A stretch of DNA of 64,000 nt from Enoplosus armatus (lineage: Eukaryota; Chordata; Actinopteri; Centrarchiformes; Enoplosidae), in NCBI RefSeq assembly GCF_043641665.1, contig NC_092192.1, positions 3,073,658 through 3,137,657 of the forward strand. The letters run 5' to 3'. Numbering within the stretch: position 1 is the first letter of the stretch; every line of letters begins with the position of its first letter. The position numbers and the translations under genes are program-made. This document shows, in pieces, positions 46,068 through 57,958 of the stretch. The notes under the pieces were generated by a model that did not search any database, had not been told where the DNA came from, and saw nothing but the letters and a program-made list of their open reading frames with translations.

Positions 46068-46784
46068 AGTGAAACAGTGATGATGTCAAACCGTCCTTCT
46101 GGACAGAGTTTAAGGGGGCCATCATCCATCCATCAATATCCATTCCTCCACACACACACACACCTCCACTGATCCCTTTTCTCTTCACTTGTTAGTCATT
46201 TAAGGACGGCAACAGGCAACAGTTCTAGTCTGCACTGAAGGAGCTGTTATCCTAACTCTCTGAAACATTTGCTAAGTGTGTTTTCATGCAAACTAGTATT
46301 CCTTTGAGGAATCTGATCCTGGTTTTCATCATATTTGAGATATGATGGATGGAACATAGAGAAGTCAGGCTTTTCGGCTCTCTGTATACATGATTCTACC
46401 ATTATCCTGATTTCTGTTCGTCTGCATCACTGCAGGCACGCCCGACTCTTCCACATCCAGCATTTCTGTGCCGACTGAGTTACCTCAGAAGTTGAGGATG
46501 AACCCAGTTTGATTTCTGCTGCATTTATCGCTCTGCGGATTTGGATTTTTCATCAGATTTTATTTGGTGACATTCACTCCCCGGATCAACTCGTCCTGGT
46601 TGTTGTATCTTTACTGCTTCACTGTCTGTATGAAGTGTCTGGTTCAAGTCAAATAACGCAAAATCTCCACACTGCGTTTTAGTCTCAGTGCTGGAGAAAG
46701 TTCTTGCTGAAATCATTATCACTCTGGTATAGAATAAAAACGCTCTGGCTTGTTTGTATTTCTACAAACCAATCACAGTCATCT

Positions 46785-47000
46785 TGGGCGGTGCTGAGCC
46801 CAGGATGCAGCGACGGTGCCCTTGCAAAGCGGTAACACGCAGATGGCGGAAGGGGAGGGGAATTTGGACCGAAATAAGTCGCCCAATGGCAGACTTATCC
46901 CGACAGCCTGCATCCGGTGAGTCAGACTAAATGAGGCATGATGCTGTGTCGCACTTTAGTCTAAGCTAAACCGTCAGACTGACAGGAGATATCTGGTGCA
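46785..47000. promoter_or_regulatory. Candidate conserved non-coding element
   Basis: Repeat-free DNA with AATAAGTCGCCCAATGGCAG, ACTTATCCCGACAGCCTGCA, TCCGGTGAGTCAGACTAAAT and TTTAGTCTAAGCTAAACCGT. It includes an AP-1-like TGAGTCA and an inverted CCAAT-type ATTGG pattern. No coding frame. Confidence 0.35.
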
Positions 47001-47209
47001 GAAGTGCAGAGCAGAAACCCTACAGCGATGAGCACTTAAAATAGATAAAATGAAAAAAAGTCTCTTGGATTACTTGATAAAAGGAGCGCAGCCTCTCTTG
47101 CCCACAAAGTTTCCATCCATTAATGCCCACCTCGTCCTCCTGTTTCCTCCTCCTCTCGCCTGAATCCCTGCACGCCTGTTTGTCACTTAAACGAAAGCTC
47201 ACAGACTGA

Positions 47210-47430
47210 CAGGCCGATATCTGAGTCTTTAAAACGAAGCTACCAGCAAATTAATTTTTCATCCTTTCTTATCAGTGACTGATGGGCCGCCGGGTCCCTC
47301 CCAAAACCCTCGGTGTCCCCGCGGGCAACTCCTGCAGCCCGGGAACCAAGGTTTTCATCCTAAACGGTGGTAAATGGCTCGCCGCACAAATAATGCATAA
47401 ACAGCTGTTTTGCCCAAGTAAGTTATCCTC
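47210..47430. promoter_or_regulatory. Candidate conserved non-coding element
   Basis: Contains AGCAAATTAATTTTTCATCC, TCTTATCAGTGACTGATGGG, a CpG-rich middle (CCGCCGGGTCCC, CCCCGCGGGCAACTCC) and CGCACAAATAATGCATAAAC. A GATA-type TTATCAGT, an AATTAATT core and a POU/HOX-like AATAATGCATAA lie within 200 bases. A (CT)n stretch follows at 47449. Confidence 0.45.
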
Positions 47431-49339
47431 TTAAAAGATTCAGAACCCTCTCTCTCTCTCTCTGCCGTCCCACAGTCTCCTGCTCTCTCTCTGCCTATCT
47501 CTCTCACTCAGTTAATTCATCAATTTCTTATGATAGCAACAGTTCTGCTCGGCGCGGGTGTTTAAGTACCAATTAGGGGGGCGGGTTCCCCTCGGCCTGT
47601 TCTGCCACACCTCTCCTCCTCCTCTTACAACGCTTCTCTTCCTCTCTTGCCTCTAATCCACTCCTCCTCTGTCCGTTTTCTTGTACATTTCTTTTTTTCG
47701 GTAATTCCCCAGCTGTAACCCGTCCCCTCTCCATCCACACCAGTCCGTCCTTCATGTCTGTCAAAACTCTTCCGTCGTCTCAGAAGTCCAAATTGGAAAG
47801 ATTTTCTTAAGTCTTTATTAACTTTTTAGTACTTTTTAAATTATTTATCCCAGATAATCACTGATCAAAAGGCAGAAAACATACATCAACCAGGAGAAAC
47901 TTCTAGTGGGGGGCCATATCCTCAGACCAACAAACCAGGGACAGTTTTGACTTTTTAATAAAAAGAGTTTCCCTATATTGTGCGGGTCTGACGCTCAGAC
48001 GGCGCCACCTCACTCTGACATTCAGGTGGTTTGGCCGTTTGAACACCTGAAACTGAAACCAGACTCGAACTTGCGCTTGCAGTTGAGTTCAGATGCAACT
48101 ACAACAGGAAAACACTGGTGGAAAACAGATGGCGGCCTCTGCATGTCAGAGGATCTCAAGTGTGTGTCTGTCTGTGTGTTTATGTGTAGAATGAAGGAGT
48201 GTGATTATGGGGGAAGATGAAGAGAATCTTTTTTTTTTTCTCCTGATAGCAGTTCTGGCATTATGAGTAGGTAGGATGGGAGGGGCAGGCCACCATCTTG
48301 ATTTCTGAAGTGCTGCCACTTGGCCTCGGAGTCGTCTTCAGGCTCCGACGGCTCCAGAGGAAGCAGAGATGGAGGGAGGGAGGGAGCTGAGACTGTTGTG
48401 TCTTGTGTCTCTCGAGTCTCTCAGATGTCACTGCCAAACGTCACACAGGCTCCCCGCTCACAAGAAAACACTGCTGCCAACCAGAACACATGCAGGCATA
48501 TAACAAGCTTCTTCATGGAGAAACAGCAGAAACCTCAGTCAAAATCACATTGACTTTTGTGACAAACAAAACAATATGAAAAATCAACAGAAAGATCAGC
48601 CTTGATCAACAGTATTTTGAGCGTTTTTACCCTCGTTTGTCTAGCAGAGAAATATCTGCTGCAAAGAGAAACGCGTCATCTCCAGCTTGTCGAGTGGTGA
48701 TCCAGAGCCGAACACTGTGGACGTTCTTCAGACTTCAGATCACATCTGAGAAGTTGGAAAGATAACATTAATGCAGGGATACAATGACGTTTATCTTATT
48801 TTTTGCCCACCTATAAACACTATATAACACACTATAATGTAGTGTACACACATATAAAGACATTTAAGTGTTTATTAATGGACAGTATTTGTCTTATTAC
48901 AACTGTTTTACTATGTCGTCATTTATTATCTGTTTATACACCAGCCTCCACATAATCAAATTATGTGAGTAACGTCTTGATGACAAATAAATGCTTATAT
49001 CTGCTTACAGCCGCATTATAGTGTGTAATAAACCATTTATTAAGTGTTTGTGTACCGATAATAAATGCTCACGTTAAAGTAATGTGTCACTGACAAATGA
49101 ATCGCTGTTTAACTGTTTTAAGTCACAAGGAGTTTAAAGAGTGTAAGAGTCTAATAGCAGGTGTTGTAGTATACTTGCATACATCACAGTATATCTATTT
49201 GTTATTTTCTTTATTTTCTAACATCCTGCATCATTACTGTACACCTGCCTACCACAACATTATATTACACTACACTATTTCAAGCCTTACATTCTTTTAC
49301 TTGCATGATTTTCTTTGCATTGTTTGAGCATTGTTGAAG

Positions 49340-49445
49340 GTTGAGTTGTTGAAAGCCTGACAACTAAGAATTTCTTTGCCAATGACTGCTTCACCGTAAG
49401 CGATGCGCTCATGACAATAAAGAACTCAAACTTGAGCTTGAAATG
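49340..49445 (+). mobile_element. L2-like LINE 3' end fragment
   Basis: AAGAATTTCTTTGCCAATGA and then GCGCTCATGACAATAAAGAA mirror the typical 3' end of fish L2 elements (aatttcgttgc...atgacaataaag). Upstream AT-rich sequence to about 49000 may belong to the same copy. No reverse-transcriptase coding is visible. Confidence 0.45.
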
Positions 49446-50079
49446 CTCTTCAGAAGTCTGAACACGAGCCTGACTTCGAGTTATTGTTTGAATCTGAACT
49501 GAGTTCAACACTGACCACGCGAGACGTCCAGGCCGGCCTGCAGCCAGCTAGGTGTGTGATTTATGTTGGCTGTGAGTGGAACTTGTGAGGTTTGTATTTT
49601 CAACTTGAGTTGAGGTGAAAGTTGAGCACACAACCTGTACACATGGCGATGAAGTGGTTTAAGTCGTGGGAACATTATTGCTAAGCAGCTGTTGTCCCTT
49701 TTCAAATGTGTTCTCTGCAATGTCGTGTTCAGGACAAGAAAACATTCTCAATATATATAATATATTTGAATACTCACACATGAACGTATCTTGTATTGTG
49801 AAGTACGGACCACTCTTGAGCTCATATTCTTTCCCCCCTGTCGTCTGTCCACCTTATAATACTTCTTCCTCTTCCTCAGTTTGGCAAGATGACCTTTAAT
49901 TTCTCAAACAATCTTTCTTTTTTTTAATAATTATGTTAAATATTTACAATGCTGTGATCACACTGTCTCACTGAAGGCTGGCATGAGTGCGTTTTATTTT
50001 TTTTTCCAAAGCTGTCTACATGAACCCGGCCCTGTTCCCCTCCTGCCGTCTCCTCTTCTCCTCTTGTAGGAGGCGTTCT

Positions 50080-50470
50080 ATTTTCTCTGGCTGACACAGA
50101 GTTAAGAGAGATCTCTTCTCCAATCGAATCACGCCTGTTTTCTTCACAGCAGCCTGTGAGTCGGAGCCCAGGGAAAACGAATCCGAGAATATAAAACCCA
50201 TCTTTGAAACTGTCCCCAGATTCTGGGAGCCTTTCAAGTGCGCCATCTAGATTCATTTACTTCCCCTTTCATGTAAGAAATTTGGTTTCATCATGGCAAT
50301 TAGCTCCTTCGTGTCCCGACCAATTATTCCATTAAATTAATGACTCCTCCAAGATAACAAGGGCTGTAATTGATTTTATCTGGGTAGCCAGGCCTCCTTC
50401 TTCTGCAGCTCTAGTGTGTCGTTACACCTCATTTAAAGGGCCTTTCTACCATCTTGCCCTCATTAGCGGT
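50080..50470. promoter_or_regulatory. Candidate conserved non-coding element
   Basis: Long repeat-free segment. Words include CTCCAATCGAATCACGCC, GGGAAAACGAATCCGAGAAT, ATCATGGCAATTAGCTCC, CGACCAATTATTCCATTAAA, TTAATGACTCCTCCAAG, GGGCTGTAATTGATTTTATC and CCTCATTAGCGG. At least five TAAT/ATTA cores and a CCAAT-type word occur, at a density rare in this window's background. It stops at a (CA)n run at 50514. Confidence 0.5.
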
Positions 50471-50869
50471 TCAGTGTGTGTGTGCCTGACAAGTGCTTCA
50501 TCTCCTTACCCCCACACACACACACACACGGCAAATCAACATCCAAGCTGTGTAAAGTAATTTGTCAAACATTTCCTTTAATGGGATACACAGAGGGATC
50601 TGTGACACAAATGGGCGTTTGTTCCTCCCTTTGTTGTTTCCTCTGTTTCCTTTTCAAGCCCTGCTCTGCCACCCCAGCCGCTCTTTTACTTTTTTTCTCT
50701 ATATCAGAAAAAGTCCATACTTGCAATGAAATAGGAGAACGGAATGAAAAGTAAAGTGTTGTGGAGCAGGAGACGGGTAGATGGGTGGTTGGGTGAAAAG
50801 GCGAGGAGTTGGGTGGTGTTGGAGGTGGTGGAGGGGTTAAATGAATCATTCATTAGGTCCACAGAGAAA

Positions 50870-50875
<6 letters not shown>

Positions 50876-50904
<29 letters not shown>
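50876..50904. repeat. (GA)n microsatellite
   Basis: About 14 GA units, followed by GGAGGAGGAGG. Confidence 0.9.
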
Positions 50905-50905
<1 letters not shown>

Positions 50906-51039
50906 AGAAAGAGGAGGAGGAGGTTGTTCAAAGGGGAACGTCGTTGATTTTTCTGGCCCATCCACAAAAGCAGGAGGTCGGTCGCGGGGAGCCCAGGGGA
51001 TCCCGGCCCGTCTCCAGTGGAGAGACGGGCGTTCGGTTT

Positions 51040-51180
51040 GGTATAGACCCCCCGCCCCTCCCGCGTGCCCCCAGGCTGATAAGGTCGGCCTCCAGATCTC
51101 TCTAATGAAGCCCCTGGCCTCTTCACCGGAGGCTGGGCTGGAAATGCTGCAAAAGATGTCAAGTTATGAACAAGAGATGT
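51040..51180. promoter_or_regulatory. Candidate GC-rich regulatory segment
   Basis: Contains CTGATAAGGTCGGCCTCCAG (GATA core), CTCTCTAATGAAGCCCCTGG and GGAGACGGGCGTTC nearby. It is repeat-free and GC-rich compared with its neighbours. The function is only suggested by composition. Confidence 0.3.
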
Positions 51181-51484
51181 TTTTTTTATCAGGTTTAACT
51201 GAGCCCATCACAGACTAACTACTGTACTGTTCTACTGTTGTCCAGCCTTTCTGCTAAATGACCTCTTAAGGTGAGCTGTCCACTTAGTTGAAGGCTGTTT
51301 AACCAGAATGATCATCCTGTTTTCATTTGGACACTTTTTAGAGGTGAGAACAAGTAGCTCTATCAAGTGTTTCACTTAAAAAGGGTTAAACAAAATGTGT
51401 TTTTGTCTTCTTTCCTATCACGTAAACCCTCTTGCAGCACCTTGTAACAGCCATGTGACCTTCTTTTTTGGTTGAAATTCAAAG

Positions 51485-51600
51485 AGTCAAATCAAGTCAC
51501 ATTTATTTATGAAGCCCGCCATCACAAGTTTGTCCCAGTTGGCTTTAAAATCTGTACAATATATCTTACATACACTCAAGTAAAGCTACATGAGACTAAT
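51485..51600. mobile_element. Common fish interspersed repeat fragment
   Basis: AGTCACATTTATTTATGAAG and CCCGCCATCACAAGTTTG...GGCTTTAAAATCTGTACA fit, with mutations, a repeat very frequent in teleost DNA (TTTATTTATATAGCCC...GGGCTTTACAATCTGTACA, recalled). The class is not assigned. Confidence 0.55.
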
Positions 51601-52189
51601 GCAGTCTGTTTGAAGTGTTATTTTACACTGAGAGGTGTTTCTACATAATGTTTAGCTGTTTATGTCAGTTTACATACAATTTCTGCAAAGCACTGAATCT
51701 GAAAAACAGCTGAAGAAAAACACAAACAAACAAGAATTTTCTTGAAGTCTTAAAATGTGATTCACGCCTGTTCATCTGTCCCTGCGTGCCTGATTACAGT
51801 TTTAAAGTTTTTCATGCCCTCTCAGTTTCTAAACCACCACAGACATGCAGCCTGATGATAATCACGATTTAGGAAAAGTTTCGCTGCCCTGGCCGCGAGG
51901 CTATTTTGGAGGTAAACAACCAGATGATGAAACTTTTTTTTTTTTTGCGATTCTACCCTCATTTTTTGCAGCACTTGGATCTTCGTCCTCACCTTTATCT
52001 CTTCATCCCTCCCTCCATCGTCTCTCCAGCGATGCTCTGCTCTCCTTCCCTCTGAGGAGCTGAACACACACTGAGAAACTCTTTCTCTCACTTGCACACG
52101 AACACGCACACACCCCAGTTCACCCACAGTCTTTGATTTCTGCATTACTAAGCAACCAGGTACCATCCAGGAGCCTCGGGTAACCCAAA

Positions 52190-52310
52190 CACCACCCGGC
52201 TTACGCTAATTGCACTTCCTCATTGCTATCAGTGCTGTCATTAATCCTATTAAGCTGCATGTTAATCAGAACAGCATGAGATCACAGGGAGTGGGAGGGT
52301 CTGGTGATCA
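52190..52310. promoter_or_regulatory. Candidate conserved non-coding element
   Basis: Contains CTTACGCTAATTGCACTTCC, TGCTGTCATTAATCCTATTA and AGCTGCATGTTAATCAGAAC. There are adjacent OTX-type TAATCC, TAATTG and GTTAAT words within 90 bases. No coding frame. Confidence 0.45.
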
Positions 52311-53659
52311 CGTACAAGTTATTTTAAAGATTTTTTAAAGGTGCAATTTGTTCCACAGCAAAACAAACAATCATTAAAACAGGACGGTGTTACACGTCAA
52401 CAGTGTGTTTGTCTGTCGGGCCTAAATCCACCATTTATCCACCTTTTCGTTTTAAATCGACTGACATTTGGTTTGTGGTTATTGTACAGTGTGTAATATG
52501 GATGTAAAATCAGGATAACGTATGTGTCTTTAATGTTTTAAAGATGCTTGTGCATTCACTTTCTGTTCATCATTGGACGTGTGGCATGTATTCCAACAGT
52601 TTATTATTGTTATAGGTCACTGTAGGTTTGCAAGGCCCCAACACTTCATGTTGGGTTTATGAGAATTACAACATCAAAGTCTGAAGTCATAGTTGGAGTT
52701 TAAAGAGCAACAAACACCAGCCATACAGACTGAGGTGGGGGGGGTACATACAGTAGGCCTACAGTAGAAAGTATAGTGGTCAGGGTGAACCGATTCTGGG
52801 AGCAAATGTGATATAAAATGCATAAATGCTCTGAAACAGGACGGTGTATCGTGACCCACTGACGCCCATCAACTGCCATCAATGCTGCACATCAAAAGTT
52901 ACGTTTTAAGGAATCACCTTGTTTGTGATGTTTGAAGCCTTAAATACAGTTTTGTTTTAATGTGAATAAAAAGAAGAGTTGTACATGTGTAAATCAAAAA
53001 CATTTATTTTCTCTTGTTTCTCATTCTGGAAATGATAAAAACACATCAACTTATAACAAATCTTTGTGTGAAGCCTTTTTTCGCACTGCAGCTTTGTGCT
53101 GCCGGCTGTTGTCTATTAATGGATCCTGGCATTGATAAAGTCCATTGACTGACTTAATATGCTATTGCATCAACTTTGCTGTAGTTAACAAGGGAGGGAG
53201 ACTTACTTCTGCAGGCAAAACTCTTCAAAATCTTCCCTCTCTCATCGCTTTTTCCCCTTCTTTTTCAGATTTTTCCCCTTATTGTAATTCCACAAATGTA
53301 CAGATATCCCCGGGACAGAAAATCTAAGAAACCTCTGATAGTGATTTTTCAAGCAATTTCCTTGTAGGGTTTTCAGCTCTCTTTCGCTCTTCTTTTTTTC
53401 TTCAAATCACTTCAGGGAGGCAGTCGAGCACTGTGGCGACTAACTAAATTAGCAGCTAAATTAAAAGTTGATTATTCCCTGGGTATCCCCTGGAAATATA
53501 TTTACACAGTGGCATTTAACTTTTAAAACCAGCGGCTTTCCGTGAACTCTCAGGCTCGTTAGCGCAATAGCTTGAGGCCGGGTCTACAAGGACTGTGTGT
53601 GCACGTGCACGTGTGTTACTGCGTGTGTGTGTGACTGTGCGCGCTCACACATGCGGTAC

Positions 53660-53780
53660 GTACCAAAGCTAATTAAGCTAATCTAAACACTTTGAAAGTC
53701 CTTCTGATGAGGCTAATTATGGCTGCAGCTCATCATTAGCGCTGCCGAGGCCTCGTTAAAGGAGGACACTTTGAGTCAGA
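53660..53780. promoter_or_regulatory. Candidate conserved non-coding element
   Basis: Contains AAAGCTAATTAAGCTAATCT, CACTTTGAAAGTCC, GATGAGGCTAATTATGGC and GCTCATCATTAGCGCTGCC. Five homeodomain cores (GCTAATTA, GCTAATC, GCTAATTA, CATTAGC) occur in about 90 bases, partly as repeated GCTAAT words. This is the densest such cluster in the window. Confidence 0.5.
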
Positions 53781-53906
53781 TGAAACAACATAATAGAGGC
53801 CAACGAGGAGCCACGTTATTGAGTTGTCTATGTCCATCTATCTGTCGGCCAGTTGTTGCTCTGTCTTTCTGACGGAATTGTTCAGTCATGTTTTGTAAAA
53901 TGTCCT

Positions 53907-54287
53907 TTAAAGGTAAATTCTGGTTTATTACATCTGTACCTTGGGTTATTTCCATAGTTTGCCAGATATGATTATGACATTGAAGTCCATTGCTGTGACC
54001 TGTTAACACTATGTCACTGCTAGAAATGAGCCCAGGTGTCCCACAGTGTAGTCGTCTTATCTAAACACTTTTTATTTGGAGATTTTAAAAAAAAGTGCAG
54101 AAGAAGAAGGTCTGTAAACTGGATGTTTATAACGGACAGTTTGGTAATAATCTTCTTCAGTTCTGACTGCTTGCGTTTCTTGTTCTGTTGGACGACAGAT
54201 CTCAGCTATTAACTGGGTGAGTACAACGTTGTTATAACCACAAAAAAAAGAAGAACTAGGTTTTAACAAACCAGAATTATCCTTTAA
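53907..54287. mobile_element. TTAA-flanked MITE with 19-22 bp inverted ends
   Basis: TTAA (53907-53910), then AGGTAAATTCTGGTTTATTA. The right end is AACAAACCAGAATTATCCT, then TTAA (54284-54287). The ends match as inverted repeats at all but about three positions. The 373-bp body has no coding capacity. TTAA duplications fit piggyBac-like target use. Confidence 0.85.
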
Positions 54288-54309
54288 ACAAGGTGCCTCA
54301 CAGTCAGTT

Positions 54310-54800
54310 CGTCTGTTAAAGTGTCAGTTCCCCCCAAATACAAACAAAAAATGCAGTTCGACCGCACCACTAGCTTTAGCATGATTTTGAGATGTCTGCT
54401 AAAGCAGAGCTGAATTGATTTCATTCATTTGATTCATGGTTCTCAAAGAATACAAGAAAAGAATATGTATCCACAACGATTTCTATAAATCCTGACACAG
54501 TTCGCAGCAAATAATACAATACAGTGAGACTCCCGAGCACCACAGATCTGCCCCTCAGCCCAGACGAACACTGTCTTCAATGTGGATTCTTTTTTTGAAG
54601 TATTTCAAATTCCATTCACCTCCATTGGTGCTGGGGTGTGGCCAGTAGTGCTGGAGGTGGATATCTCAAGTCCTAACCACACAAAATATGAAACTGTGTC
54701 GATGGCCCGATCCTCTGGAGTAAATGAAAACATTTTAAAAATCCTTTGTCATTTGACTGAACTGTACAAAGTCTCATTATCTGTCTGCAAGTTCGTGTAA
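54310..54800. mobile_element. Possible old interspersed repeat
   Basis: AAAGTGTCAGTTCCCCCCAA at the left, TTTTGAGATGTCTGCTAAAG in the middle and CCATTCACCTCCATTGGTGC to the right resemble a repeat family with GTTCACCCAAA-type starts. The word TTTTGAGATGTCTG recurs at 55399 in the next segment, suggesting related copies. The ends are not defined. Confidence 0.4.
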
Positions 54801-55915
54801 CATCAGCCTTTTTGGCAAAATGGTGACGGCAATCTTCTTGAAAGTCGTACAGCGAGTCTCTCGCCAAACTTTATCACCATCGATCTCATCTGATACCTCA
54901 CTCCATCCCATTTTGCTCGGTGTTTAAATGTGATGTGTGCATGTACAGTAGAGTGCACTGAGTGGACACCGGGCCGGCCAGAGGCAGAAAAACAAGGGGC
55001 CCCTCCATTCATAATTCACTAGGTGGAAGAGTACTGTAAGAGTGTTGGTGGGGGAGACAGAGAAAAAGAGGCAGGCAGGTCCATTAATGGAGTAATCTCC
55101 TCCTGAGTGGTGGGGGAGCAAAAACATCTTACCTCCAGTTTTGATGGGGTTTTGTTCATGTTTTTATACTGCGGCTCAAAGTTAAGGTGGTCCAGGGGTT
55201 GGGAGGGTGTTTAATGACCTGTTAGCCCCCAAAAAACTGTTAACAACGTGCTTCCTAAATATATGTGAGTCTGGGAAACAATTCACTTTCTTGTTTTGAC
55301 TCCTAAAAAGATTCATCTCTGAACGGCAATCGCACTTTAAAGGTTCAGTTATAAAAAACCCAACATATTCATTTAGTCACTGACTCATGCAGATAGTTTT
55401 GAGATGTCTGTCACTGAGATTTGTGCTTCCACTTCAATACAAAGAAATAATATTTAGTTTGCGGAGCACTGAAAAATTTACTAATGTTTAGATAGTCCAT
55501 AGATCTCTGCATCAACAGTTTTCAACTTTCTCCAAATGAAATCCTTATAAAAACTGTTGACCTCTGGTGGTATCTGCATGTCTTTAACCTGTTTGTGGAA
55601 ATAATATTTGTGTTTGTTCAACACATGGGACAAATTGGGAAATTGCCATGGACACTGTAATGCATTCATTTGTTGAAAATGAAGCGCATGCTGTCCCAAA
55701 ACTGGACCTTTGGATGTTTTGAAGACGTCTCTCCAGCCGGCCCACTGGGACAGAGAGAGAGATCTGCCATTATCTGCAGGGTCCAGTGAAGTGTGTCAGT
55801 GAGTGTTTTGTTGCTTTTCCACCGTACATGTGGCTGCTCTGTCCCCTCATGAGACATGTCTGTTGGGACGTAGGTACAGTAACACTGGCTGTGTGCTTTT
55901 CAACATGCATCTCAG

Positions 55916-55931
55916 TGTGTGTGTGTGTGTG
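55916..55931. repeat. Short (TG)n repeat
   Basis: Eight TG units. Confidence 0.85.
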
Positions 55932-56376
55932 TTTTCAGCTTTAACCTAAGAGGACCGCCTGTATACCTGCACCAACCACCTGGAGCATCTGTGCAGCTCT
56001 TCACACACATGTAACTGACAAACCTCAGTTCAATCAGTGGTGACAGTTAAAACAGCGACTTGACCGATTAAAGTCAAAATGGAGGAAAAACACCTTAACA
56101 TACTGACGTGATGAAAGGTGCATCCATATTTTATATTTACACAAAACACAGACTAAACTAGACAGTGCAGAGATTGTGTATCTCAGCCGAGGCTGTACAG
56201 TCCTCCAAGTTTATTGTCATTTTAATGATAGAATCTGATGTTTCTTAAATGTGCACCTGGATTCAGATCAGTATCGAAACAGACACAGTGACATTTTTTT
56301 ATTTTGAAATTCATTTTCCAAGTGCATTTAATGATAAAAATGTGGAATTGTTCTATATCGTAATGTTAATAAATCC

Positions 56377-56774
56377 TTCAAAGCTGCACTAACCAGTATT
56401 CTTATGTAGAAAATGAGTCAAATGACTATTGGTAATGTAAAAGTAATCGCGTGCCAAACCCTCAGAGAATTCCCACGAAGCTCTATGGATTTCTTAAATC
56501 ATTTTTTAGGTCATGTTTTGGGTTTTAGCCCTCATCTTCTGCTCTCATCAGCCTCCTTTTCAAAAAAGCTCTAATAAACCCACCGAGCGATGAGCTGGTG
56601 AAGAAAGTGGAACATCCAGCAGCTACACATGTCGGTTGATGGAGACCAAAAGAGAGTTTAAAGGAGGGTAAATATTTAAACATGACTCCAAATAAATTCT
56701 AATGTTGGTTTGTGTCTGCAGGATGCACAAATAGGCAAAGTGACTCATTCTAAATCAATTAATGTAGCTTTAAA
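56377..56774. mobile_element. MITE with AAAGCTGCACTAA-type inverted ends
   Basis: The left end TTCAAAGCTGCACTAACC and the right end AATTAATGTAGCTTTAAA match as inverted repeats at 14 of 18 positions. The 398-bp body contains TAGGTCATGTTTTGGGTTTT, AGTGGAACATCCAGCAGCTA and GTCTGCAGGATGCA, wording recalled from a very common fish repeat. The flanks are TTAA-like. Confidence 0.75.
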
Positions 56775-57008
56775 AAAAAGGATTCACGTCTTGATCGAGG
56801 TTTGAGAACTGACAGATGAACAAACAGTCAAAACAGGACATAGCGCATGTATGGCAGGACCCAAAATATATAATGTTGGTTGTAAAACAAACAAAAATGT
56901 CCTTTTTTGACTCATAGTTTTGGAAATTTCAACGTAGATCTGCTGTTCACAAAGGGGCACTGGTCTGTCCGTCATTCACCGTCCATTTAAAGAAATGTCT
57001 ACCGAAAG

Positions 57009-57010
57009 AC

Positions 57011-57044
<34 letters not shown>
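57009..57044. repeat. (CA)n microsatellite
   Basis: About 17 CA units. Confidence 0.95.
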
Positions 57045-57049
<5 letters not shown>

Positions 57050-57366
57050 ACGAGTGCATGTAGCTCTCAGTCTCACAGACACACAGGGAGTCCCAGCCTC
57101 CTCATTGATTCTTGCTCGCTGACTGTCCCACCGGCCTTGTCCTTTAAAACACGGCCGTTAGGAAATTCACTGGCGTGTGTGAATCTGTGTGTGTTCCCGA
57201 GTTACTTCCCTACATCATCTGCATGGCTGGACTCGCAGCACTAACAGAGAGTCATGATTTCTGTTACCCAGGCAGCTCTGCAGGGAGACACTGACAGAGA
57301 GAGTGTGTTTCAGATCAGAGCAGCTTGGTGCTTTGCTCAGAGGTTAGGGTCAAGAGAGTCAGGCCA

Positions 57367-57369
<3 letters not shown>

Positions 57370-57398
<29 letters not shown>
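57370..57398. repeat. (TG)n microsatellite
   Basis: About 14 TG units, followed by a T/C-rich stretch. Confidence 0.95.
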
Positions 57399-57400
<2 letters not shown>

Positions 57401-57958
57401 CCTTTCTCCTCCTCGCCTTCATCTTCTTCCCTTCCTTCAACTCTCTTTCTTCTGTCTCTCATCAACCTGTCATCCATCTTACCTCCTTTCTGGAGGCTCT
57501 TGGGGGTCCGATACGATGTGAAAGGTGAGGGTCACGTGACCGACGGAGACAGCCGAGGCATCGGTAGGCTGCGTGTTTTGGTATTCTTGCTAGCTTGGCT
57601 GCTTGTAGTGTAAAGTGATACAATAATCACTGGAGAAGTGAACAACACAACAGTCCTTGAAAGCTCAAATTTAAAGATAGAAATGTTAATAAATGTGTCA
57701 TGTTTCTTATTTCTTTTCTCTGCCTAGTTTTGACAAAGAATCTCATTTCTATGATATCATCAATGCAAACTTCATGTGAAAACAGTGATTATGAGAGAGA
57801 CAAAATGGAGCTACATAAAGACTGGTAGCTACCTCCCTCCGACATATGACCATACACTACATCCCTGAAGATTTGATGAAGAAGAAGTTGAATATCCGAA
57901 TCATCAGTCGGAGACCCCTCAGAGATTCTTCAAGTCGAGCAGTCGGCTACAGGCAGCC

